The translations under genes were made by a program, and so were the position numbers. The notes under the pieces were generated by a model. That model saw nothing but the letters and a program-made list of their open reading frames with translations. It was not told the DNA's origin and did not search any database. This document shows, in pieces, positions 8,930 through 17,100 of a stretch of DNA of 20,731 nt. Numbering within the stretch: position 1 is the stretch's first letter; each line of letters starts with the position of its first letter. This DNA comes from Chara braunii (Eukaryota > Streptophyta > Charophyceae > Charales > Characeae): NCBI GenBank assembly GCA_003427395.1, contig BFEA01000116.1, positions 481,011 through 501,741 on the forward strand. The letters are read 5' to 3'.

Positions 8930-9600
8930 TGGCGCTGATGACGTGATGATTTGATTGACATCAGTGCCTTCCATTTTGCGTTTGAAGACGATGGCGCTGA
9001 TGATCACAGCGGCGATGGTGATGACGACGGCGCTGATGATCACAGGTAGGTACGATGTAGATGATCGGAGTGGTCGTTAGACGACGATGGTGATGATGGT
9101 GATGATGGTGATGATGATGATATCGGTGAGGGCGATGGTGATGATGATGAGGTCGATGATGATGATGATGATGATGATGAAAAAAAAGATTTGGGGATCA
9201 GCCCTGTGGATGTCGAAGATATGGTGCTGATTGACGAGTGATGAGGTCGATGATGATGATGATGATGATGGTGATAGAAGTGATTTGGGGATGACCGCTA
9301 TGGATGTCGAAGATATGGTGATGATTGATGAGTGATAATGATGGTGATGAATGATTGTGATGAAATGAGTGAGTGAGGTAACGATGAGCGATCATCATCA
9401 TCGGTAACGTCATCCCCGTCCTTCACCCTCGTTGACGATGACCATGACGATTGTGATGGTGATGCTAACGATTTGGGGATGATGGATGGTGATGATGATT
9501 GTGACGAGTAATTATGGTCCTGCGGGAAGTTATGCAGGACGATGATGGTGATGGCGATGTGGAGTATGATGACGATGATGAGGAAGATCATGCTGGGGAA
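8930..9600. repeat. GAT/ATG-rich satellite with an embedded 94-bp repeat
   Basis: The plus strand is dominated by GATGATG runs interspersed with GGTGATGATG and GACGATGATG units. Inside it, a block containing GTGGATGTCGAAGATATGG or close occurs at about 9188-9242 and again at 9282-9334, an offset of 94 bp. Minus-strand frames give Ile/Ser/His-rich strings and are not genes. Confidence 0.88.
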
Positions 9601-9728
9601 GATTGCGAGCTGTTTGGGATTGGGGGGGGAAGGGTAGGCACGAGGAGGGTAATCGAGTTTGGTGTTCTCGATGGATCGGGTTAAGTGAGGGCCTAATGAA
9701 AAACGAAAACGATGTAAAAGAGGGAGCC
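9601..9728. other. no gene; short unique spacer
   Basis: Nothing recognised apart from a run of eight G near 9622-9629. Confidence 0.5.
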
Positions 9729-9955
9729 TAATGATTGACCAACGGGCCTAGCTCAGTTGGTCCACCCAGTGAACTATTGATTGACCAACGGGCCTAGCTC
9801 AGTTAGCCGCCGCAGACCCAAAAGCTCGTAACCAGTTCCGATCAGATGTGAACAGAATATAATAACTCTGTGGAGATTGTGTATCCTTCACGAAGAAGTG
9901 AACAGATGAATTCACTGATGATATCTCAAGGCCGTCGCCCTTCACAAGAAAAACG
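9729..9955 (+). mobile_element. tRNA-derived SINE-like element, family A, two overlapping heads
   Basis: Two heads both read GGGCCTAGCTCAGTT; their pol III A-box-like cores are TAGCTCAGTTGG (9749-9760) and TAGCTCAGTTAG (9795-9806). The second continues through GTTCCGATCAGATG to a body containing GATGATATCTCAAGGCC and an A-rich end near 9947-9955. The same head and body order occurs on the opposite strand at 13051-13195 and 13212-13370. A block starting GTGGAGATTGTGTATCC is repeated at about 9870 and 9959. The first head is truncated, probably by local duplication. Confidence 0.68.
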
Positions 9956-10084
9956 AGACGTGGAGATTGTGTATCCGTTCCGAAGAAATTGTGTGTCAGC
10001 GCTGATTGATGATCGCTGCTTTGTTTTTATGTGTCGCTGATTGGACTTTCTTCTTGGGATGGCTTGCCGTCGCCATTCTCCTCG

Positions 10085-10255
10085 AAATATAGCGCACGGA
10101 GATCCACTTGTTGCTCACGGACGGACCACTGAAGCTCACAGTTTCACAGAAATCCGCTTGTTGCTGACGGACGGACCACTGAGGTTTTCTGAGGACAACA
10201 CAAGCTCAGTGCTTTCTGGCGCACGATCGCGTGATCTGAGGTTTTCTGAGGACTC
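10085..10255. repeat. 50-bp offset direct repeats
   Basis: A block with GACGGACGGACCACTGA-like core (ACGGACGGACCACTGA) occurs at 10102-10132 and 10152-10182. A second short repeat, CTGAGGTTTTCTGAGGAC, occurs at 10180-10197 and 10236-10253. They overlap a 77-codon open frame with no recognisable domain. Confidence 0.82.
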
Positions 10256-10479
10256 GCTCTCTGCTTCCCTCTAATCTTAGGGCATGAGCTTACAACTTTC
10301 TCGACTGATCTCTGGACGTAATTGCGTTCAGTAAAGTTGAGGTCCGATTGTTGTTTAGATTCTCTCCCTGCTGTGTTTTTGGGGCTTTTTCTTCTCGTTC
10401 TGTAGTATTTCTCTATGTGGGACAGTTTTTCGATTTCGCGTTCTCATACGGTTTCTGTGGTCTCACTCTTCCGCCTGTC
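10256..10479. other. no gene; T-rich unique sequence
   Basis: Nothing recognised. Composition drifts toward pyrimidine as the CT block is approached. Confidence 0.5.
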
Positions 10480-11035
10480 CTTCTCTATTTCTCTTTCTCA
10501 CTCTCTCTCCCTCGATCTCTTTCCGTCCTTTCCTCTCCCCAGCCCTTGCCCGATTCCATTTCACCTTATGCCGCTTAGTCCCAATGCGGCGCTGCCCGCT
10601 TTCTCTCCGCCTCTTCTATTCTCTCTCTCTTCGTCTCTCTTTCTGTCTCTCCCCTTCTATTTCCGTGTCTCTCTCCGTCTCTCTCCGTCTCTCTGCGCCT
10701 CTCCTGGCCTCTCTCCGTCTCTTTCCCCCTCCTCTCTCCCTCTCTTTCCTCCTCTCTCCTTCTCTCTCTCTCTTTCCCCTCTTTCCGTCTCCCTCTCTCT
10801 CTCCGTCCCTTTGTGCCTCTCCTTGCCTCTCTCCGTCTCTTTCCTCCTCTCTCTCCTTCTCTCTCCTTCTCTCTCCCTCTCTTTCCCCTCTTTCCGTCTC
10901 CCTCTCTCTCTCAGTTCCTCCCTTCCTCTCTCTTCCTCTCTCTTCCTCTCTCTTTCTCTCTCTTTCTCTCTCTTCCTCTCTCTTCCTCTCTCTTCCTCTC
11001 TCGTCTCTCTCTCTCTACCCCCCTTTTTAGTCTCT
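10480..11035. repeat. CT-rich low-complexity minisatellite
   Basis: The plus strand is almost entirely C and T, arranged in irregular repeats of CTCTCTCCGTCTCTTTCC and CTCTCTTCCTCT type. The 221-, 148- and 105-codon frames crossing it encode only Ser, Leu, Phe and Pro strings in all three forward frames, which identifies them as composition artefacts. Confidence 0.93.
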
Positions 11036-11380
11036 CTCGCTTCACTCCACTCACTCTTGCTGTCATTGGATTTTCGTTAAGAAACATACAGAAACGTATC
11101 AGAATCTGGTCAGAATTTGATTACAATTGAATCAGAAGGAAGCCAGTTCTCCTTGCATATCGAGAATCCACGCACATGCTCGTATGTTGACAGTGGTAAA
11201 TTTTACCTATGCATGCAATGGTTCGCAGTATATCGAATTAAATTACAGGGTGTTGCTGCGAACAGGTTTCGCCCTCGTTTCACTAGTATTGGCTTTCGCC
11301 TTTTGGGACCTGTTTGCAGTGAACAAACCCTGTGGTATATTATTGGGTGCATGAGAGTTTGCGAGGACGTTCATGTCCGT
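11036..11380. other. no gene recognised
   Basis: Unique, fairly AT-balanced DNA with frames up to about 140 codons that run on into the palindromic element at 11418. No conserved motif is seen. It may be intergenic. Confidence 0.45.
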
Positions 11381-11750
11381 ACAGGGTGCCTTCGTTTCCG
11401 TACTTTTTTCACAAGTACTACCGTCTTCACCCCAATAGAACGCGTGGTCATTATAGCTGTATTTGGTGCAACATTCATTCTAGATACAGTGATAATGACC
11501 GGGCATTATATTCCCGTGAAGACGGTAGTCTATTGTGAATTATAAACCCACGCACTTGAGACCTGCATGGATATGAATGCCCTCGCAAAGCTCACATGCG
11601 CGCATGTGAACAAACCTCGTCGGTTACCGGAATGGTGGGCCTTGCTCCACCCACCACTCTCCTGATGTGAAAACGACAAGAATGCCATACAGGGTGCCTT
11701 CGTTTCCGTACTTTTTCACTAGTACTACCGTCTTCACCCAAATAGAACGC
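11381..11750. repeat. dispersed direct repeat flanking the palindromic element
   Basis: A block reading ACAGGGTGCCTTCGTTTCCG and running on into AGTACTACCGTCTTCACC occurs at about 11381-11431 and 11691-11738. The first copy leads into a complete palindromic element; the second carries only its first 27 or so bases. This suggests the element's left side was duplicated together with its flank. Confidence 0.8.
11418..11528. mobile_element. palindromic element family 1, full-length copy
   Basis: A 111-bp inverted repeat starts CTACCGTCTTCACCCC and ends CCCGTGAAGACGGTAG. Inner arm blocks GTGGTCATTATAGCTGTAT and GATACAGTGATAATGACC are also nearly complementary. The loop is about 20 bases and there is no coding capacity. 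Outer bases are TA on both sides just inside the terminal C/G, compatible with a TA target duplication, but this is not proven. Confidence 0.87.
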
Positions 11751-11838
11751 CCAGCTCCACCCACTACTCTCCCAAATAGAATGTTGCGAGGGACTTAAGA
11801 TACTCTCGCCGTTTTATACATTGGGTGAGTAGTGCAGC
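11644..11838. repeat. GCTCCACC(C/A)ACTCTC motif repeats, possible degenerate palindrome
   Basis: GCTCCACCCACCACTCTCC occurs at 11644-11662 and GCTCCACCCACTACTCTC at 11754-11771. A loosely complementary GTGAGTAGTGCAGC lies at 11825-11838. The same GCTCCACTACTCTC core forms the arms of the clear palindrome at 17608-17738, so these may be degraded relatives. Confidence 0.45.
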
Positions 11839-11979
11839 CAGGCACTCCTATTTGAGCCCATGACACCGAAAAGCATGTGTGCATGCAAACCACGTTGGCT
11901 GGCGTACGTGCATCTCTGGTGGAGCAGATGGGGAAGTCGAATTGACACCGAAGTAAGAGATACAAAAATGAGTTTTGCT

Positions 11980-12108
11980 GATATTCGCACCAAAGAAAAT
12001 AATCCGAAAATGAATTCGACCTGTGGTTTCTGGATATTGATGATCGAAGTTCACACCAAAGAAAGTAATGCGAAAATGAATTCGACCTGGGGTTTCTGGA
12101 TATCGATG
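11980..12108. repeat. 66-bp tandem duplication
   Basis: Units at about 11980-12041 and 12046-12108 share CGAAAATGAATTCGACCTG and CACCAAAGAAA with few substitutions. The 66-bp offset keeps reading frame, so open frames on both strands show a 22-residue repeat. I see no evidence that either is expressed. Confidence 0.85.
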
Positions 12109-12235
12109 TCCAGATGTTTTGCCAGGACATACATAAACATGAGGGCACAAATCACAGAAAAAGCATCCATCCTGTCACGTTCTCTCTTCTTGATTTGTGA
12201 GAACTTTAATGTTTGATGTTGGACGATTTTACATC

Positions 12236-12237
12236 AC

Positions 12238-12325
<88 letters not shown>
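12236..12325. repeat. (CA)n microsatellite
   Basis: About 90 bases of CA repeat with a few interruptions. Frames give only His-Thr alternation. It lies directly before a SINE-like unit whose own tail is also CA-rich, so it may be the expanded tail of a preceding copy. Confidence 0.95.
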
Positions 12326-12326
<1 letters not shown>

Positions 12327-12331
<5 letters not shown>

Positions 12332-12527
12332 CTCAGGGGTATGGCTAACTCTGGGCGACATGGTGAGTCCTTATGCATCAGTGAAATGCATCCAGGAGAC
12401 AGTCTGTCTGTTGGGGTTCAGCTTTCTAATGAGTTGGTGAGAGACAGACGAAACAGTCTGGCACAGTCATGCTTTCCTCTGTAGAGTTGTGTATAGAGAA
12501 TAAGACAATACACATACACACACACAG
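12327..12527 (+). mobile_element. SINE-like unit, family B (CA-tailed), copy 1
   Basis: The head carries TGGGCGACATGGTGAG (from 12352), resembling the A box of Leu/Ser-type tRNAs, and GGTTCAGCTTT (12415-12425), a weak B-box match. The spacing, about 50 bases, suits a tRNA with a long variable arm. The body ends in GTGTATAGAGAATAAGACAA and a short CA-rich tail (12505-12527). Copy 2 at 12655-12892 has the same order of blocks. Confidence 0.5.
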
Positions 12528-12585
12528 AGTCATGCTCTTTTTGTGGAGCCGTGTATGACGAAGACGATAACAAGCACACACACTG
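12528..12585 (+). mobile_element. SINE-like family B, tail-only fragment
   Basis: GTCATGCTCTTTTTGTGGAG through GTGTATGACGAAGACGATAA and a CACACACA tail matches the end of the units on either side, without their heads. A 5'-truncated copy or local duplication would explain it. Confidence 0.45.
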
Positions 12586-12654
12586 CTTGTCAGGGGTTTG
12601 GATCAACAGTCTGCTAGGATTGCAGGGTTGGTGTGCGTAAATTCGATCACTTTT

Positions 12655-12892
12655 CCCCTCAGAGGGGTAGCGCTAACTGTGGCCGACGTGGTGAGCACTT
12701 CTCATCACTCAGATACATCTGGGCAGACTGAGGTTCAACCTCCTGATGAGTTGGTGAAAGTCCGAGGAATCAGTCTGGAAACGTCGTGCTTTTTCTGTGC
12801 AGTTGTGAACATGACGACGCACAGACATGTATTCCCAAACATGGCGGTGGCGGAGTTGCGTATTGCGATCATGACAACACACACACACACAT
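12655..12892 (+). mobile_element. SINE-like unit, family B, copy 2
   Basis: A-box-like TGGCCGACGTGG lies at 12680-12691 and B-box-like GGTTCAACCTC at 12732-12742. The body shares GATGAGTTGGTGA and CAGTCTGGAAACG-like blocks with copy 1. The tail ACAACACACACACACACATG is at 12873-12892. The tRNA-like head and the CA tail are what I see; retrotransposition is inference. Confidence 0.52.
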
Positions 12893-13050
12893 GTCAAATG
12901 TCAGTAAGGCAAATAGAGGAGCGGGTTTGGATAACAAACAATGGTAGTAGGAAAGTTGCTGGCATGTGAAGAAATGAGCAGGCGACTTTGGGTGCTCAGC
13001 AGGCTATAATTAGACGATGCACAAATGGTCTATGCATTCTTTCCTGGTTC

Positions 13051-13195
13051 TTTATGAAATAGCTCGACAGCCTCGAGATATCATCTATATAATTGAGGAG
13101 GCGCCAGACAAATTCAAAGTTATCTGATCCGATTCGAATTCGAACTCAGGTCCGTGCGTCAGCAGTTCATGGGTGCACCAGCGGAGCTAGGCCAG
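13051..13195 (-). mobile_element. tRNA-derived SINE, family A, copy without poly(A)
   Basis: Read on the minus strand, the head is GGCCTAGCTCCGCTGG with A-box-like TAGCTCCGCTGG (13178-13189). It is followed about 30 bases later by B-box-like GAGTTCGAATTC (13136-13147). The body then gives GATGATATCTCGAGGCTGTC, matching the element at 9729-9955. The two internal promoter-like boxes at tRNA spacing are the strongest evidence that this family derives from a tRNA. Confidence 0.72.
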
Positions 13196-13211
13196 TTAAT
13201 CTCCTCCCTTG

Positions 13212-13370
13212 TTTTTTTTTTTTTTTAAATGGCGAGGGCCTTCAGATATGATCTGTGAACTGACTGGCCCCAGGTTAATTCTGAGTTATTCTCACTCATC
13301 TGGTTGCGTCTGCACGCGATCTTGGGTCTGTATTTCAACAGTTCATAGGTGTACCAACTGATCTAGGCCA
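13212..13370 (-). mobile_element. tRNA-derived SINE, family A, copy with poly(A) tail
   Basis: On the minus strand the head GGCCTAGATCAGTTGG (A box at 13354-13365) leads through a diverged B-box region to GATCATATCTGAAGGCC. It ends in 15 A (plus-strand T run 13212-13226). It lies head-to-tail against the copy at 13051-13195 with only about 17 bases between. Further T runs at 13391-13402 and 13417-13426 may be remains of another tail. Confidence 0.72.
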
Positions 13371-13508
13371 GGCGGTATCTCGTATCTACCCTTTTTTTTT
13401 TTTGACTGCCGCGACTTTTTTTTTTTAGTGAGGCGGTTTGCAGGGCAAGGAATTTTGGAATCTGAGTGTGGGCTTTCTGGTTCCTGCTCGTAGCTCTAGT
13501 AGGTAATT

Positions 13509-13511
<3 letters not shown>

Positions 13512-13541
<30 letters not shown>
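13512..13541. repeat. (GA)n run ending at the proposed start codon
   Basis: About 15 GA units directly precede an ATG at 13542. GA/CT repeats are frequent in plant 5' leaders, so this would lie in the 5' untranslated region if the proposed first exon is right. Confidence 0.85.
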
Positions 13542-13545
<4 letters not shown>

Positions 13546-13554
13546 TTAAAACGG
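13542..13554 (+). CDS. RNF10: proposed 13-nt first coding exon of the RNF10-like gene
   Basis: ATG at 13542 has G at -3 and G at +4, a good context. Four codons (MVKT) and one base precede GTGAGG at 13555, a fair donor. Joining to the acceptor TTGTAG at 13679-13684 restores frame exactly: G plus AT makes GAT, giving MVKT-DGPAAGG. The alternative is an unspliced start at ATG 13669, which reads MHGVVDGPAAGG in the same frame but has a weaker start context (T at -3, C at +4). An upstream stop at 13651 closes the frame further 5'. Confidence 0.45.
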
Positions 13555-14127
13555 GTGAGGAAAAGGCGGGGTTCTATATTGAAGTCACATTCGTTTTAAT
13601 AGGTGTAACCAGAGTGGATCTATTTCTCGGAGGTTGTGTGTCATTGGTTGTGATGTTTGTGTTCTTCCATGCATGGTGTTGTAGATGGCCCAGCAGCAGG
13701 TGGAGCCTCTGGTGCTGACCAAGCTGGATGGACAAGAAATAGTAGGAAGAAGGGAGGCGGATGTCAGGGGCCAAATGCGAGCGGCAGCAGCAACCTGCAG
13801 ACATTCCCGTTCAATGCGGTAAAGATTAATTGGGTGCCTTCCCCTCATTCGGATTTTTTTTTTTCCTTTTCTGATTCGAGTTCCCTTCGACCCTCCTGAA
13901 CGTCACCACCTCTCTGAACCTTGCATCAAATTTTCGCTGCGTGTCCTCTGAACGTCGTCCTTGAAACCACCACTACGTTTCCCAGGCAACTTCCAGAAAC
14001 CAAGCTTGTTTTGTACTTGAGAAGACGCAATTTGCATCTGATCTAGTGCCAGAGTGGAACCGAAGGTGCAGCGGCAAAAAAGCAGAGGCTGCTTTATCTT
14101 ATTTGACATTTTATTGCTTTCTAAGTC

Positions 14128-14165
<38 letters not shown>

Positions 14166-17100
14166 CTGACGGGTCCCCTCCTGGAGCGCTCAAGTTGTCT
14201 TGCACACATTGTGATCTTCATCCAGTCTTGCATTATCAGGTAAATGAAAACTTTTAGCGTTTTGAGAGAAATAGTGTATCGGTTGGGCGAGAATCTCCGT
14301 TCTGTCAGATTCCAACCCTGACAACCTGTTTTTATTTATTGCCCTACCCCCTCCCTTTCCGTTTGTAAGATCTTTGTGATACCTCACCCACAAATTCCTT
14401 TTGTCCTATTTTGCTCCCCTCAACTCCGCCCTCACTGCCCTGTTTTGTTAGTATTTCAAGCAGGTCTTTTTGTTTTGTGATAGTCAAGTTCGTTAGATTT
14501 TTCCGCTGTGTGTGGATGATATCCTTCTGAAGATTCGTTTCTGTCCTCGTACTCGATTGGTGCAGGGAGGAGCAGCAGCGGATGCTGGGGATAATGACCT
14601 TGATGACAACGGCATCGTCGGTGGGGACTGTTTTACCGAGAATCCAAGTGTGATCAGCAACGAGAAGCAAACGGCTGTTGCTGATGAACTCTGGAAAGTG
14701 GACGCGGGGAATCGTCATCTTCCACCAATGATTGCAATGGTGTCGGAAAGTACCATGCGTATGCATCCACCTCCGCCGGTGGATGGCACAGAGAGAGGGC
14801 GAGGGGAAGTTTCTTCTTTGGGCTTGCTGGATTGTTGTGGCGAATCGACAGATCCACTTTCAGCAGCTGCAGCAGAGACCAATCAAGAAAGTAATCATCG
14901 CCAAGGGGACCATGGTGAACTCTGTACAGCTGATGCACTCGTCATGTCGGGCGAGCCTAGATTTGGGGTTGCTGCCCAAGAGATGGCAGCTTCAGGAATG
15001 ATGACAACACAGTGTGGCCATGGAACTGATGAGGAAGTCGTGCTCTCCGGCAATGACAGTTTAACAGTGGTGGCACCGGCAAGCTCTTTCCGCCACAGCG
15101 GCGATGAATCTCCACCATCTAAGCAGCAGGGACAACCCCAGAGGAGGTCCTTGGTCAGCAGTTTGACTGCCGCACTGCGTGCTGATGCTGGAGAAACCGG
15201 ATTCCAGAGAGGATCAGAAACGATATCCCGTCAATATGAACATCAGCAGTTGGCCGGAGCGATGAACAGTGACCATGACTCTCTTCTGCACCTGTCTGGT
15301 TCATTGTCTCCCCATTCAATAGCTGGCAGCTCTCCTAGGCATGGAAACAGCTACGGTGCGCACCCACGCCCTCATCACCGTGGGGGGAGAGGTGGAGGTA
15401 GGGGAGGGCATCCCCAGAATGTCCCACATGGTGAAGGAGGAGTTGGTGGTGGCGGTGCGGGTGGTCGAAGGGGACATGCAGGTAATGCAAATCATCTTCT
15501 CAACTTTCAATACGAGCCCTTTGATCGGCGACGGCAGTTCCCGGCTCGGCAAGTCCCACGGCGCCCTCGTCAACCTGTCGCTCCATACAACAAGGAGCTG
15601 TTTCTTCAGGCAAATTTTCGGTTTCTTGTCTCCGATCTTGCCGACTACTCGTTGAATGTTAATGATCCCGATCGCATGCTGGATTGGGAAGAAGTTGCAG
15701 CAGTGAATGTGTCCCCGGTTCAGCCACTTCAGTGCCCCATCTGCCTCGAGCAACCCCCTCTTGCTCCGCAAATCACAATGTGTGGGCATATCTTCTGCTT
15801 CCCGTGTATTCTGCGATATCTGACAATGGGAGTAGAGGATTATAAAGGTGACCCCTGGAAGAAATGTCCGCTATGTTTCACGATGGTGTCTGTAAAAGAA
15901 TTGCGGACGGTAGTGGTTCAAGATGTTCAGCCTGTTAAAGTTGGTGAGAGCATCCGTTTCACTCTTCTCACTCGGTTCAAGGGGTCGATCATCCCTCTGG
16001 AACCAGTGGATCTGGAGAACTTACAGGCGAATCGTGTTGGAAGGAAAGCAGGAGCTCCAGCAGCTCCTCCCCCTCTTGGTGGCGCTCTTCTCGCATCTAT
16101 GTCTCACGGAGGAGGGGATAATGGCAGTAATCGAGCTCTTGCTTACTCTATGGATGGTGGCCAGTGCTCTGTCTTCTCGAAATTTACTTTGACATCGTCA
16201 GGTCAGGCAGTTGCGAACAGTGCTGTGAATGAGCTTACATCCTGGGTGGAGAGGGTACAGAAGACTGGTGGGGAGGAGCTGTTAATGCTCCCTTACGTGC
16301 TTTCGTCGGTCGATCATCTAAATCTCCGCCTGCAGACCTGGTCTTCTCACCGAACATCGGAGTTTCTGTCCTGCAGCCCTCCGATCCAGAAGCGTATTCT
16401 TGCCCAGGCGAAGACTGGCTTTGTAACAACCGGCAGTAGGGGGGCGCAGCCAGCGAGCACGCATCCGGCAAGTACAGAGACCATGGAACCTTCCAATGGC
16501 TCTACCCAGCTTAATGGTGGAGCAGTTGAATCCCTTTCACAAAAGGTGGGCGACCTCAGCCTTGCTAAAAGCAACAACGTAATAGAGAAGCGTGGTTGCC
16601 CTGCACCTGAGGGTAAGGCGAAGGGAGTGGAAATATCGAAAGATAAGGGAAAGGATGCTGGCGAAAACAACGCTCGAGTAATGGCTGAACTCAAAGCAAA
16701 AGAGGGATGCACAAATCATGTTGGTTTCTCCGATGGCGATGATGATGGCGATGACTCATCTGCAGGACCCCAGAGAAGAGGTGTAAGTGGGAAAATGCGG
16801 TCTGTGCGGCCGAATGCTGTCTCTTTGCAGTCAGGTAACCGAGGGGCAGAAGCGAGAGAGGGGGAATGGGAAACTGATAATGGGCAAACCCCACCATCCT
16901 CGTCGACTTCGGAAGGAGGTGAAGAGGGCGTATCTCACAAGGAGCCTGCCACTACTGTAAGGAGGGACTCTGAAGAGAAGGATGTTTTTCTCTTTTATCA
17001 GGTATATGGAATTTGTAAAGCACTCGTGATTTGCCGGATTCAGGACAACAGAAAGTACCTGGACAGTGAAAGCAATTGTAATGTTTTTGTCACGTGATTT

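Noticed and set aside
8930-9600. C/D-box snoRNA signals (many TGATGA hexamers)
   Set aside because: TGATGA arises throughout from the GAT satellite; there are no paired CTGA boxes with terminal stems.
9744-9810. tRNA gene suggested by GGGCCTAGCTCAGTTGG
   Set aside because: No matching acceptor stem, anticodon arm or T arm at the right spacing; it is better explained as a tRNA-derived SINE head.
10415-11080. 221-codon Ser/Leu-rich frame suggesting a membrane protein
   Set aside because: Pure CT-repeat translation; all three forward frames look alike.
13685-13822. Alternative reading frame MAQQQVEPLVLTKLDG from ATG 13685
   Set aside because: It ends at a stop at the exon edge, and splicing at 13818/14566 would put it out of frame with the RING exon.
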